From NCBI RefSeq assembly GCF_011742165.1, contig NZ_JAAQTO010000053.1, positions 44,641-108,640 of the forward strand: DNA of 64,000 bases, given 5' to 3'. This stretch comes from Billgrantia bachuensis. Lineage in GTDB: Bacteria > Pseudomonadota > Gammaproteobacteria > Pseudomonadales > Halomonadaceae. The position numbers and the translations under genes are program-made. The notes under the pieces are model-generated. The model did not search any database. It was not told the origin of the DNA and was given only the letters and a program-made list of their open reading frames with translations. Below are positions 43,058 through 53,683 of the stretch, one piece after another. Positions within the stretch are counted from its first letter, which is position 1. Every line of letters starts with the position of its first letter.

Positions 43058-43948
43058 ATGAGCAAGACACGCGCCTCCGGGCGTACCGTCGGTGGCCTGC
43101 GCTCGCTGTCGCTGCAGGCACCCGCGGTCACGCTGCTGCTGCTATGGATGCTGGTCCCGCTGGGCATGACCGTATGGTTCTCGCTGCAGCGCTACAACCT
43201 GTTGATGCCCGGCATGGAGGGTTTCGCCGGCCTGGAGGACTATGAGTACCTGTTTACCGACCCGGCACTGTGGCGCGCCATGGGCAACACCCTGCTGTTG
43301 GTGGGGTCGGTGCTGGTGATCACCGTGGGCGGCGGCGTGCTGCTCGCCGTACTGTTCCAGCAGGAATTTCCCGGCCGCGGCATCGCCCGGGTGCTGGCCA
43401 TCTCGCCGTTCTTCGTCATGCCCACGGTGAGTGCGCTGGTATGGAAGAACATGATGATGCATCCCTCCAACGGGGTGCTGTCGTGGGTTGCCGGCGTGTT
43501 CGGCCTGCCGGCGGTGGACTGGTTCTCGTCGCTGCCGCTCACGTCGATCGTCATTATCGTGGCCTGGCAGTGGCTACCGTTCGCGCTGCTGATTCTGCTC
43601 ACCGCCATGCAGTCGCTCGACGATGACCAGGTCGAGGCGGCACGCATGGATGGAGCGGGCCCCATCGCAGTGTTCTTCTATATCACCCTGCCGCACCTGA
43701 AACGCGCCATCAGCGTGGTGATCATGATCGAGATGATCTTCCTGCTGACGATCTTCGCCGAGATCTACGTCACTACCTCCGGTGGGCCGGGGCTCGCCAC
43801 CACCAACCTGGCGTTCTTGATCTACATCCAGGCGCTGCTCGACTTCGACGTCGGCCTGGCCTCCGCCGGCGGGGTGGTCGCCATCGTCCTGGCCAACATC
43901 GTCGCTATCTTCCTGGTCCGGCTGGTGGCCAAGAACCTGGAAAACTGA
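43058..43948 (+). CDS. mtlF: Polyol ABC transporter permease (MtlF type)
   Basis: 296 aa with about six membrane helices and the MalF-like EAA loop VEAARMDGAGPIAVFFYITLPHLK. It begins 69 nt after the binding-protein gene. It pairs with the next permease to form the channel of the polyol importer. Confidence 0.94.
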   Translation: MSKTRASGRTVGGLRSLSLQAPAVTLLLLWMLVPLGMTVWFSLQRYNLLMPGMEGFAGLEDYEYLFTDPALWRAMGNTLLLVGSVLVITVGGGVLLAVLFQQEFPGRGIARVLAISPFFVMPTVSALVWKNMMMHPSNGVLSWVAGVFGLPAVDWFSSLPLTSIVIIVAWQWLPFALLILLTAMQSLDDDQVEAARMDGAGPIAVFFYITLPHLKRAISVVIMIEMIFLLTIFAEIYVTTSGGPGLATTNLAFLIYIQALLDFDVGLASAGGVVAIVLANIVAIFLVRLVAKNLEN

Positions 43949-43963
43949 GGCGAGGAGCCGCTC

Positions 43964-44878
43964 ATGACCACACTCAAGACCAAGCAGGCCCTGCCGGCAG
44001 ATGGCCAACCGGCAAGCGCCTCCGCCAACGGCGCGACGCGCGCCCGTCACACCCCGCTGGTACCCAGCGCCGGCGCTCGCCGGCTATGGCTGACACTGCT
44101 GGGCTGGGGAATTGCCCTGATCATTTTCTTTCCCATCCTGTGGATGGTGCTGACCGGCTTCAAGACCGAGGCGGAGGCGATCGCCGACCCCAGCCTGATC
44201 TTCTCGCCGACGCTCGAAAGCTATATCGCCGTTCAGGCCCGCGCCGACTACTTCAAGTTCGCCATGAACAGCGTGGTGGTGGCCTTCGGCTCGACCCTGC
44301 TGGCGCTGGCCATCGCCATTCCCTCGGCATACGCCATGGCGTTCCTGCCCACCAAGCGCACCAAGGGCACGCTGCTGTGGATGCTCTCCACCAAGATGCT
44401 GCCGCCGGTGGGCGTGCTGGTGCCGATCTACTTGCTCTTTCGCGACTTCGGCCTGCTCGACACCCGCACCGGGCTGATCATCGTCTACACCCTGATGAAC
44501 CTGCCGATCGTGGTGTGGATGCTCTACACCTTCTTCAAGGATCTGCCGCGGGACATCCTCGAGGCGGGACGCATGGACGGCGCGAGCACCTTTCAGGAGG
44601 TGATCTATCTGCTGCTGCCGCTGACGCTTCCCGGCATTGCCTCCACCGGGCTGCTGTCGGTGATCCTGAGCTGGAACGAGGCGTTTTGGAGCCTCAACCT
44701 GACCTCCTCCAGCGCCGCTCCGCTCACCGCCTACATCGCTTCCTTCTCGAGCCCCGAGGGGCTGTTCTGGGCCAAGCTCTCCGCCGCTTCCACCATGGCC
44801 ATTGCGCCGATCCTGGTCTTCGGTTGGCTGACCCAGAAGCAGATGGTACGCGGCCTCACTTTCGGCGCCGTCAAGTAA
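43964..44878 (+). CDS. mtlG: Polyol ABC transporter permease (MtlG type)
   Basis: 304 aa with a polar N-terminal 40 residues and about six membrane helices. The EAA loop is EAGRMDGASTFQEVIYLLLPLTLPG, typical of the MalG half. It starts 15 nt after the first permease gene (GGCGAGGAG upstream) and ends 11 nt before the ATPase gene. Confidence 0.94.
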   Translation: MTTLKTKQALPADGQPASASANGATRARHTPLVPSAGARRLWLTLLGWGIALIIFFPILWMVLTGFKTEAEAIADPSLIFSPTLESYIAVQARADYFKFAMNSVVVAFGSTLLALAIAIPSAYAMAFLPTKRTKGTLLWMLSTKMLPPVGVLVPIYLLFRDFGLLDTRTGLIIVYTLMNLPIVVWMLYTFFKDLPRDILEAGRMDGASTFQEVIYLLLPLTLPGIASTGLLSVILSWNEAFWSLNLTSSSAAPLTAYIASFSSPEGLFWAKLSAASTMAIAPILVFGWLTQKQMVRGLTFGAVK

Positions 44879-44889
44879 GAGGTTTTCCC

Positions 44890-46032
<1,143 letters not shown>

Positions 46033-46043
46033 ACGGAGTGGGC

Positions 46044-46763
46044 ATGGAAACGCTGATCTTCGATTGCGACGGCGTGCTGGTGGACAGCGAGGTCGTCGCC
46101 GAAGCGACGCTGCTGGAGCAACTCGGCATGTTGTTGCCGGACATTTCCGAGGACGTCGCCCTGCGTCAGGCGCTGGGCATGACCACCGCGGCGATCCTCG
46201 AGCGGCTGGAGCGGCAGAGCGCGCATCGTCTGCCGGCGGATGCGTTGGAGCGCATCGACAGCGCCATCGAGGCGCGCCTGGCCGAGGAGCTGCGCGCCGT
46301 CGAAGGCGTGGCGGAAACGCTGGCTCGGATCGAGCTGCCGCTGGCCATCGTTTCCAACAGCCGCCGCCGTCGGGTGCTGGCATCGCTGGCCGTTACCGGG
46401 CTCGATGCTCGGCTGGGCGAGGTGCCGCTGTTCACGGCCGATGAGGTCGAGCGACCCAAGCCGGCGCCCGACCTCTATTTGCTGGCGGCGCGTCAGATGG
46501 GCCGAGCGCCGGGCGATTGCCTGGTGGTCGAGGACAGCGTTTCCGGCGTTACTGCGGCGCATGCGGCGGGCATGACGGTGATCGGCTTCACCGGCGCCAG
46601 CCATATCGAAGATGGTCATGCCGAACGGCTGCGCCGGGCGGGGGCGTGGCGGGTGTTGCCGGCCATGCACGGCCTGGAGGCCCTGATCCAGCAGTGGCGC
46701 GAACGACGCCGTAACGACGTGAAAGCGGCCACGAGCGAAACCAACGAGGAAGCTTCAAGATGA
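46044..46763 (+). CDS. HAD-superfamily phosphatase, beta-phosphoglucomutase-like
   Basis: 239 aa from ATG 46044 (GGAGT upstream); ATG 46029, overlapping mtlK, is less favoured. HAD motifs: nucleophile Asp in LIFDCDGVLVDSE, motif II Ser in LAIVSNSRRRR, Lys in VERPKPAPDLYLLAA and acidic pair VVEDSVSG. The cap lies between motifs I and II. It probably dephosphorylates a sugar phosphate that accumulates during polyol use; the true substrate is unknown. Confidence 0.9.
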   Translation: METLIFDCDGVLVDSEVVAEATLLEQLGMLLPDISEDVALRQALGMTTAAILERLERQSAHRLPADALERIDSAIEARLAEELRAVEGVAETLARIELPLAIVSNSRRRRVLASLAVTGLDARLGEVPLFTADEVERPKPAPDLYLLAARQMGRAPGDCLVVEDSVSGVTAAHAAGMTVIGFTGASHIEDGHAERLRRAGAWRVLPAMHGLEALIQQWRERRRNDVKAATSETNEEASR

Positions 46764-47542
46764 AACTGCACGACAAGGTGGCCGTGATAACCGGCGGCGC
46801 ACGCGGCATCGGCCTGGCCATTGCCGAGCGCTATCTCGCCGAGGGGGCGCGGGTTGCCGTGGCCGATATCGACGTGGCCGCGGTGGAGGAGGCCGTGGCT
46901 GGCCTGCGTCACCTGGGGGCCGACCGCGTCATGGGGGTACGCCTCGACGTCTGCGACCGCGACTCGATCGCGGCGATGATCCAGGCCGTGACGGAACACC
47001 TCGGTCCCATCGACATCCTGGTCAACAACGCCGCGGTATTCGACATGGCGCCGGTGCTCGAGGTCAGCGAAGGCAGCTTCGACCGCCAGTTCGCCGTCAA
47101 CACCAAGGGGCTCTTCTTTACCCTGCAGGCGGTAGCCCGGCACATGGTGGCCCGCGGCGAAGGCGGGACGATCATCAACATGGCTTCCCAGGCGGGGCGC
47201 CGCGGCGAGGCGCTGGTGAGCACTTACTGCGCCACCAAGGCGGCGGTGATCAGCCTGACCCAATCGTGCGCGCTCGATCTGATTCGCTACGGTATTCGTG
47301 TCAACGGCATCGCCCCGGGGGTGGTCGACACCCCGATGTGGGAAGAAGTCGATGCGTTGTTTGCCCGTTACGAGAACCGACCGCTGGGCGAGAAGAAGCG
47401 CCTGGTCGGCGAGGCGGTGCCCTACGGACGCATGGGCAAGCCGGAAGACCACGCCGGCGCGGCAGTGTTCCTTGCCTCCGACGATAGTGAGTACGTAGTC
47501 GCACAAACCCTGAACGTCGATGGAGGCAACTGGATGAGCTAG
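46760..47542 (+). CDS. Sorbitol/polyol dehydrogenase (short-chain dehydrogenase)
   Basis: 260 aa, start overlapping the phosphatase stop by four bases (ATGA). SDR motifs: cofactor loop ITGGARGIGLAIAERY, NNAA, catalytic Tyr-Lys in VSTYCATKAAV and the helix after it, RVNGIAPGVVDTPMW. It resembles the SmoS/PolS sorbitol dehydrogenases that convert D-glucitol to D-fructose and galactitol to tagatose. In the operon it complements the mannitol dehydrogenase. Confidence 0.93.
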   Translation: MKLHDKVAVITGGARGIGLAIAERYLAEGARVAVADIDVAAVEEAVAGLRHLGADRVMGVRLDVCDRDSIAAMIQAVTEHLGPIDILVNNAAVFDMAPVLEVSEGSFDRQFAVNTKGLFFTLQAVARHMVARGEGGTIINMASQAGRRGEALVSTYCATKAAVISLTQSCALDLIRYGIRVNGIAPGVVDTPMWEEVDALFARYENRPLGEKKRLVGEAVPYGRMGKPEDHAGAAVFLASDDSEYVVAQTLNVDGGNWMS

Positions 47543-47621
47543 GCGTATTCGAAAACTGGCTGCGCTTGCTCGCTGCCTTTTTGAACACGCCTGGTGCCTG
47601 CGTTTTGAGTAGGAAACAACA

Positions 47622-48245
47622 ATGAATCCAAATATTCATGATATGGCGGTGCGTTTATTGGAGGCCGCCGAGAATCGGCGACGCTTCATCGTCGCCCTGG
47701 CCGGGCCGCCGGGGGCGGGCAAGTCGTTCCTCTCCGAGTGGCTGTGCCGCGAACTCAACGAGAGGCAGCCCGGCATCGCCGCGGTGGTGCCGATGGATGG
47801 CTATCACCTCGACAACGCCATCCTCGAGCCGCTGGGCCAGTTGCCGATCAAGGGCGCGCCGGAGACCTTCGACCCCGACGGTCTGAAGCACGACCTGGAG
47901 CGCATTCGCCGCACCGATAGAACCGTGGCTGTACCGGTGTTCGACCGACCGCTGGACCTGGCTCGGGCCGGTGGACGCCTGATTACCCTCGAGCATCGCC
48001 TCGTCATCGTCGAAGGCAACTACCTGCTGCTCGACCGCGACCCCTGGCGCGAACTGCACGCCCTGTTCGACATGACGCTGTTCCTCGAGGTCGCCGACGA
48101 GGTGCTCGAGGCGCGGTTGATCCAGCGCTGGTTGGGAATGGGCCAGGAGCAGCAGGGCGCCGTCGACAAGGCGCGCCACAAGGACATGCCCAATGCCCGA
48201 CTGATCAAGCGCGAATCCGTCGCGCCGGACCTCTACTGGCGTTAG
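47622..48245 (+). CDS. P-loop kinase, uridine-kinase/fructose-kinase-like (FrcK type)
   Basis: 207 aa. Walker A GPPGAGKSF at about residue 29, then VVPMDGYHLDNAIL, PETFDPDGLKHDL and a Walker B-like stretch RLVIVEGNYLLLD. These are marks of the phosphoribulokinase/uridine-kinase group and the YggC/FrcK subgroup found in sugar operons. In this position it may phosphorylate fructose formed by the two dehydrogenases; that is inference. Confidence 0.84.
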   Translation: MNPNIHDMAVRLLEAAENRRRFIVALAGPPGAGKSFLSEWLCRELNERQPGIAAVVPMDGYHLDNAILEPLGQLPIKGAPETFDPDGLKHDLERIRRTDRTVAVPVFDRPLDLARAGGRLITLEHRLVIVEGNYLLLDRDPWRELHALFDMTLFLEVADEVLEARLIQRWLGMGQEQQGAVDKARHKDMPNARLIKRESVAPDLYWR

Positions 48246-48313
48246 GCCGCGTCACGCTGCCGTTGCCATACATCATTTCTCGTTCATTGCCGCCTGCGGC
48301 AAGGAGTGCCCTT

Positions 48314-49807
48314 ATGCCTGCTCTCAGCAACGCCACGCTCACTCGACTCGACCCGCGCATCGCCGTACCGCGCTACGACCGCCAGGCGCTAACGCCGGGT
48401 ATCGTCCATATCGGCGTCGGCGGCTTTCATCGCGCCCACCAGGCCATGTATCTCGATGAGCTGATGAACCGAGGCCAGGCGTTCGACTGGGGCATCGTCG
48501 GCGTCGGCGTGATGCCCGGCGACCGGCGCATGCAGGAGGCATTGTCAGCACAGGATCATCTCTACACGCTGGTAGTGAAGCACCCCGGCGGCGAGCGTGA
48601 ACCACGGGTGATCGGTGCCATGCTCGATTATCTGTTCGCTCCCGACGACCCCGAGGCCGCCATCGAGTGCATGGCCGACCCCGCCATTCGCATCGTCTCG
48701 CTGACCGTGACCGAAGGAGGCTACAACTTTCATCCCGTCAGCGGCGAGTTCGATCTCGGCAATCCCGACGTGCGCCACGACCTCGACCGTCCCGATGCGC
48801 CGCGCACGACGTTCGGTCTGGTGGTCGAGGCATTGGCCCGGCGGCGTGAGCGCGGCCTTACACCGTTCACGATCATGTCCTGCGACAACATCCAGGGCAA
48901 CGGCGAGGTGGCCAGGCGTATGTTCTCCGCCTTTGCCCGAGCGCGTGATACCGAACTCGGTGAGTGGCTGGAGTTCGAGGTGCCGTTTCCCAATGCCATG
49001 GTCGACCGCATCACGCCGGTGACCCAGCCGGCGGATATCGAGGAACTGGCGCATGAATTCGGCGTCGACGACGCCTGGCCGGTGGTATGCGAGCCCTTCA
49101 CCCAATGGGTGTTGGAGGATCGCTTCGTCTGCGGCAGGCCGCCCTTGGAGCAGGCAGGCGTCCAGGTCGTCGAGGATGTCGAACCCTACGAACTGATGAA
49201 GCTGCGCCTGCTCAACGCCAGCCACCAGGCGCTGTGCTATTTCGGTTACCTGGCCGGCTACCGCTATGCCCATGAAGTGTGCCGTGATCCGCTGTTCGTC
49301 GACTTCCTGCTCGGCTACATGCGCCACGAGGGCAGCCCCACCCTGGCGCCGGTGCCGGGCGTGGACCTCGAGCAGTACCGTCTGACCCTGATCGAGCGTT
49401 TCGCCAATCCCGAGATCAAGGACACCCTGGCGCGGCTGTGCGCTGAGAGCTCCGATCGTATTCCCAAGTGGCTGGTGCCGGTGATTCGCGAACAGCTCGC
49501 AAGAGGTGGCGAGATCCACCGCAGCGCCGCGGTGGTGGCGAGCTGGGCGCGCTACGCCGAAGGTACTGACGAGCAAGGCGAGCCCATCACGGTAGTCGAC
49601 CGCTTCAAGAACGAACTGATGGCGCTTGCCGCCGTCAACCGCACACAGCCTACCGCCTTCATCGACAACCGTGAGCTGTTCGGCGACCTGGCCGAGCACG
49701 AACGCTTTCGCCAGGCCTACCTGGCCGCCTTGGAGAGCCTGCACGAACGCGGCGCGCGCGCTACCCTTGAAGCCCTGAGCGGGGAGCAAGCACAAGGAGC
49801 GGAATAA
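48314..49807 (+). CDS. Mannitol 2-dehydrogenase
   Basis: 497 aa from ATG 48314 (AAGGAG upstream). It is a polyol-specific long-chain dehydrogenase that oxidises D-mannitol to D-fructose and often D-arabitol to D-xylulose. The N-terminal Rossmann block is IVHIGVGGFHRAHQAMYLD; CDNIQGNGEVARR and MKLRLLNASHQALCYFGYLAG are characteristic, with the catalytic Lys in the last block. Its last bases overlap the start of the xylulokinase gene. Confidence 0.96.
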   Translation: MPALSNATLTRLDPRIAVPRYDRQALTPGIVHIGVGGFHRAHQAMYLDELMNRGQAFDWGIVGVGVMPGDRRMQEALSAQDHLYTLVVKHPGGEREPRVIGAMLDYLFAPDDPEAAIECMADPAIRIVSLTVTEGGYNFHPVSGEFDLGNPDVRHDLDRPDAPRTTFGLVVEALARRRERGLTPFTIMSCDNIQGNGEVARRMFSAFARARDTELGEWLEFEVPFPNAMVDRITPVTQPADIEELAHEFGVDDAWPVVCEPFTQWVLEDRFVCGRPPLEQAGVQVVEDVEPYELMKLRLLNASHQALCYFGYLAGYRYAHEVCRDPLFVDFLLGYMRHEGSPTLAPVPGVDLEQYRLTLIERFANPEIKDTLARLCAESSDRIPKWLVPVIREQLARGGEIHRSAAVVASWARYAEGTDEQGEPITVVDRFKNELMALAAVNRTQPTAFIDNRELFGDLAEHERFRQAYLAALESLHERGARATLEALSGEQAQGAE

Positions 49808-51291
49808 TGTATATCGGGGTGGACTGTGGCACCCAGAGCACCAAGGTGGTGGTGGTCGACATCGACGGCGAGGCGATCCTCGGCGAGGCGAGGCGTCCTC
49901 ATCGCCTGGTGGAAGGCGAGAACGGGCGTCGCGAGCAGCAGCCCGGCGAATGGGTCGATGCCTTCCGCGGTGCGTTCGAGGAGGCCGTGAGTCGGGCCGG
50001 CATCGAGCGCCGCGCGATCCGCGCCATCGGCGTATCCGGCCAGCAGCACGGCATGGTGGCACTCGACGCCGCGGGCCGGCCGGTGCATCCGGCCAAGCTG
50101 TGGTGCGATACCGAAACGGCGGCGCACAACGCTGCCCTGGTCGAGCGCCTGGGCGGCCCGGCGGGCTGCCTCGAGCGGCTCGGGTTGGTGCTTCAGACCG
50201 GCTACACCGCCTCCAAGATCGCCTGGCTGCGCGAAACCAATCCCGAGGCCTATCGTCGTATCGACGCCATCCTGCTGCCCCACGACTACCTCAACTACTG
50301 GCTCACCGGCGAGAAGGTGGCGGAGGCGGGCGATGCGTCGGGTACCGGCTACTTCGATACTCGCAGTCGCCAGTGGCGTCACGACGCCTTCGCCGAAATT
50401 GCCCCGGAGCTCGACCCCGAGCGCGTACTGCCGCGGCTGATCCGCTCCCGCGAACCTGCCGGCACGCTGCGCCCGGAAGTGGCCCGGGAGCTGGGACTGG
50501 GCGACGGCGTCCTGGTCGCAAGTGGGGGAGGCGACAATATGCTCGGCGCCATCGGCACCGGCAACATTGTTCCCGGCATCGTCACCCTGAGCCTCGGCAC
50601 GTCGGGCACCGTATGTGCTTACTCGCCCGAGCCGGTGCGCGCCGAGAGCGACATGGTTGCCAACTTCTGCGCCAGCCATGGTGGTTGGTTGCCACTGATC
50701 TGCACCATGAACGTCACTTCGGCCAGCACCTTGGTGCGTGAGCTGTTCGCCCTCGACCTGGCGGCCTTCGGCGAACGCCTGGCCACGGCGCCGATCGGCG
50801 CCGAGGGCGTGACGGTGCTGCCGTTCTTCAACGGCGAACGCGTTCCGGCGCTGCCACACGCCACGGCCAGCTTCCTGGGGCTCGACAGCCGCAACCTGAC
50901 CCAGGCCAGCCTGTGTCGGGCGGTGGTGGAGAGCGCGACCTTCGGCCTGCGCTACGGTCTCGAACTGCTCGGGCCGCTGGCCGCCGGAGCAAGCCAGATC
51001 CGGCTCATCGGCGGCGGTGCCAAGAGCACGCTATGGCGCCAGATGGTGGCCGACGTCACCGCGACCCAGGTGATCTGCCCACAGGTGACCGATGCCGCGG
51101 CGCTGGGGGCTGCGCTGCAGGCGGCCTGGTGTGAGCGCGCAGATCTCTCGCTGGCCGCGCTTTGCGATCGCCTGGTACATCTCGATACGAACTCGCTGGC
51201 CGAGCCCGTTGAGGCGAATGTGCATGCCTACGAAGCGGTCTATGCCCGCTATCGCGAGGCGCTGAAAGGACACCACGGCGTTCCGAACTGA
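49807..51291 (+). CDS. xylB: Xylulokinase
   Basis: 494 aa FGGY carbohydrate kinase. The N-terminus YIGVDCGTQSTKVVVVD and the block GVSGQQHGMVALD are xylulokinase signatures. The C-terminal domain has the ATP-binding IRLIGGGAKSTLWRQMVADV. It converts D-xylulose to xylulose 5-phosphate. It starts at the stop of the mannitol dehydrogenase gene, so arabitol or xylitol is a likely additional substrate of the pathway. Confidence 0.96.
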   Translation: MYIGVDCGTQSTKVVVVDIDGEAILGEARRPHRLVEGENGRREQQPGEWVDAFRGAFEEAVSRAGIERRAIRAIGVSGQQHGMVALDAAGRPVHPAKLWCDTETAAHNAALVERLGGPAGCLERLGLVLQTGYTASKIAWLRETNPEAYRRIDAILLPHDYLNYWLTGEKVAEAGDASGTGYFDTRSRQWRHDAFAEIAPELDPERVLPRLIRSREPAGTLRPEVARELGLGDGVLVASGGGDNMLGAIGTGNIVPGIVTLSLGTSGTVCAYSPEPVRAESDMVANFCASHGGWLPLICTMNVTSASTLVRELFALDLAAFGERLATAPIGAEGVTVLPFFNGERVPALPHATASFLGLDSRNLTQASLCRAVVESATFGLRYGLELLGPLAAGASQIRLIGGGAKSTLWRQMVADVTATQVICPQVTDAAALGAALQAAWCERADLSLAALCDRLVHLDTNSLAEPVEANVHAYEAVYARYREALKGHHGVPN

Positions 51292-51330
51292 ACCCACTCC
51301 ATTCTCAACCGCAGCCCACGGAGAAGCCCC

Positions 51331-52281
51331 ATGACGACTCGACTCGACGCACTCAAACGCCACTCGCTGGTGGTCGCCGATACCGGCGATCTCGACGCCA
51401 TCCAGCGCTATCGGCCCCAGGATGCCACCACCAACCCATCCTTGTTGCTCAAGGCCTTCGATCTGCCGGGCTATCAGGCGCTGATCGATGAAGAGCTTGC
51501 CGCGGTCAAGGCCGAGGGTGGCGACTTGCCGACACGCGTCGAGCGCGCCGTGGATCGCCTGGCTGTGGCCAAGGGCGCGGAGATCACCAAATTCGTCCCC
51601 GGTCGGGTCTCGACCGAGGTGGCCGCCAAGCTCTCCTTCGATACCGAGGCGAGCGTGCGCAAGGCCTTTGAGCTGATCGAACTGTATGAGCGCCGCGGCG
51701 TCGGCCGCGAGCGGGTACTGATCAAGCTGGCCTCCACTTGGGAGGGCATTCGTGCCGCCGAGCGACTCGAGCGGGAGGGCATCAACTGCAACCTCACGCT
51801 GCTGTTCAGCGATGCCCAGGCCCAAGCCTGCTTCGATGCCGGCGTATACCTGGTCTCGCCGTTCGTGGGCCGAGTCACCGACTGGTACAAGAAGGAGACC
51901 GGCAAGGAGTACGCCTCCGACGAGGACCCGGGCGTGCTGTTCGTCCGCGGCGTATGCGAGCGTGCCGGACGCGGTGGTTTCGATACCGTGGTGATGGGGG
52001 CGAGCTTCCGCACGACGGGCCAGGTGCTGGCGCTGGCCGGCTGCCATCGGCTGACAATATCGCCGGCGCTGCTCGAGGAACTGGCGGGCGAGAAGGGCGA
52101 CGTCGAGAAGCGGGTCGTGTTCCCGTCCCCCGGCGAGCGTCCGGCGCCGCTCAGCGAGGCCCGGTTCCGCTGGCAGCACAACCAGGACGCCATGGCCAAC
52201 GACAAGCTGGCCGAGGGTATCCGCCGCTTTGCCGAAGACCAGGGTCAGCTTGAGCGGCGCATTGCAGAGCGGCTGGGCTGA
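51331..52281 (+). CDS. tal: Transaldolase
   Basis: 316-aa TIM-barrel enzyme of the pentose phosphate pathway. TalB-type blocks are DATTNPSLLLKAF, the Schiff-base Lys in ERVLIKLASTWEGIRAAERL, and CNLTLLFSDAQAQACFDAGVYLVSPFVGRVTDWYK. It lies 39 nt after xylB in the same direction and links xylulose 5-phosphate to central metabolism. Confidence 0.97.
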   Translation: MTTRLDALKRHSLVVADTGDLDAIQRYRPQDATTNPSLLLKAFDLPGYQALIDEELAAVKAEGGDLPTRVERAVDRLAVAKGAEITKFVPGRVSTEVAAKLSFDTEASVRKAFELIELYERRGVGRERVLIKLASTWEGIRAAERLEREGINCNLTLLFSDAQAQACFDAGVYLVSPFVGRVTDWYKKETGKEYASDEDPGVLFVRGVCERAGRGGFDTVVMGASFRTTGQVLALAGCHRLTISPALLEELAGEKGDVEKRVVFPSPGERPAPLSEARFRWQHNQDAMANDKLAEGIRRFAEDQGQLERRIAERLG

Positions 52282-52299
52282 CACCCTGGCAGGTAAAGC

Positions 52300-52611
52300 C
52301 TAGAAGGCTTCCAGCCGCCACACGTCGAAGGCCGGCTCTTCGTAGGGGTGGGCAGCACGCAGCGCGGCGACGGCATCGTGTATGAGCTGGTCCTCGCAGA
52401 CCAGCTCGACCTTCACTTCCTCGACCTTCTCCAGGTCGCCAACCTGGCCGATGTGTGGGTTGGCGCCATCCAGCGGACGAAACTGGCCGGTGCCGCGGGT
52501 CTCGAAGCAGCACGCCTCGTAGTCTCCGATGCGCCCGGCCCCGCTGGCGAACACGGCTTCCTTGACCGCTTCGGCATCCTCGAGCGGAACGTAGAAGGCA
52601 AGCTTGTACAT
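52300..52611 (-). CDS. Small NIF3-related (YqfO/CutA-like) protein
   Basis: 103 aa from ATG 52611, with AAGGAG upstream. It matches the ferredoxin-like insert domain of NIF3/YqfO proteins: YKLAFYVPLEDAEAVKEAVFASGAGRIGDYEACCF at the start and AAHPYEEPAFDVWRL at the end. Many gammaproteobacteria have this free-standing form. The function is unknown. It is convergent with the transaldolase gene. Confidence 0.9.
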   Translation of the reverse strand: MYKLAFYVPLEDAEAVKEAVFASGAGRIGDYEACCFETRGTGQFRPLDGANPHIGQVGDLEKVEEVKVELVCEDQLIHDAVAALRAAHPYEEPAFDVWRLEAF

Positions 52612-52744
52612 ATGTCTCTCCTTGCATGCGGAATGCCGCAACTATCATGGTGCGGCGAGGGCGCCGCTGATGAAATTAGGCTCCTTTTGAATGATGCTGG
52701 CGCATATATTGCCAAGATGAAAAGAGGCTATCGAGGAGGAGAAC

Positions 52745-53584
52745 ATGGATCGAGCACTCTCCGCACTGCTGGAAGCGCAGGGGCTCTCGCCCGCCGGTAG
52801 GATGCAGCCGCTCGGGGGCGGCGATATTGCAGCCGTCTACCGGTTGGAAACGTCCCGGGGGCCGGTCGTGGTCAAGCATGATGATGCCGAGCGCTTGTCG
52901 GGCGAAGCGGATGGACTGCAGGCCTTGCGCCAGGCCGGGAGTTCGCTACTGGTGCCCAGCGTCTTGGCGCTGGGCGATGGTTGGCTGGTCATGGAGGCGC
53001 TCGAGGTGGGCTCCCGCTCGCAGCGTTCCGCAACGGCGCTGGGCGAGGGGCTTCGTCAGCTGCATTCGCATACCGCAGCCGAGCATGGCTGGCCGCGGGA
53101 CAACGCCTGCGGGAGCACGCCCCAACCCAATGCACCACTATCAGACGGACGGGCCTTTCAGCGCGATCGACGCCTGCTGCCGCTGGCCAGGGCCTGCCAC
53201 GAGCGAGGGCTACTGGATGATCGGCTGCGCAACCGCCTCGAGGCACTGGCGCAGTCTCTGGAGGAGTGGCTGCCCGACGTGCCGGCAAGCCTGCTGCACG
53301 GCGACTTGTGGTCGGGCAACGTGCTGCATACCCCACAAGGACCGGCAGTCATCGATCCTGCTGTGTATCGCCACTATCCCGAAGTGGACCTGGCCATGTT
53401 GACGCTGTTCGGCTCGCCCGGCGAAGCCTTCTTCGAAGCCTACTGGGATGGCAATGCCCCGCATGACTGGCCACGGCGCGAGGCGCTGTTCCAGCTCTAT
53501 CCGTTGCTCAATCACCTGCTCTTGTTCGGTGGTGGTTATCGGAGTGGCGTCGAGCGGGCAGTGATCACCCTCGAGCAGCTGTGA
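52745..53584 (+). CDS. Fructosamine kinase family protein
   Basis: 279 aa with a protein-kinase-like fold: GGGDIAAVYRLETSRGPVVVKHD (nucleotide loop and Lys), a central block with GSTPQPN, and SLLHGDLWSGNVLHTPQGPAVIDPAVYRHYPEVDLAM (catalytic Asp and metal-binding Asp). It would phosphorylate the sugar of glycated amines so that they fall off. GGAGGA precedes the ATG. It stands alone after the NIF3-like gene. Confidence 0.92.
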   Translation: MDRALSALLEAQGLSPAGRMQPLGGGDIAAVYRLETSRGPVVVKHDDAERLSGEADGLQALRQAGSSLLVPSVLALGDGWLVMEALEVGSRSQRSATALGEGLRQLHSHTAAEHGWPRDNACGSTPQPNAPLSDGRAFQRDRRLLPLARACHERGLLDDRLRNRLEALAQSLEEWLPDVPASLLHGDLWSGNVLHTPQGPAVIDPAVYRHYPEVDLAMLTLFGSPGEAFFEAYWDGNAPHDWPRREALFQLYPLLNHLLLFGGGYRSGVERAVITLEQL

Positions 53585-53597
53585 CGCGGCATCCATT

Positions 53598-53619
53598 CAT
53601 TCAAAAGTTCGTTTGAATG
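53598..53619 (+). promoter_or_regulatory. Palindrome before the lipid A deacylase gene
   Basis: CATTCAAA (53598-53605) and TTTGAATG (53612-53619) are perfect inverse arms with a 6-nt spacer. The core resembles the CAAAC-N-GTTTG type of operator bound by the fatty-acid regulator PsrA, with one mismatch on the left arm. Confidence 0.45.
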
Positions 53620-53683
53620 CACTTGCCCGCCCCAGGCTCGCTACATACACTCAAGCATGTTTGTTCACTCATGGAAGAGAAAC

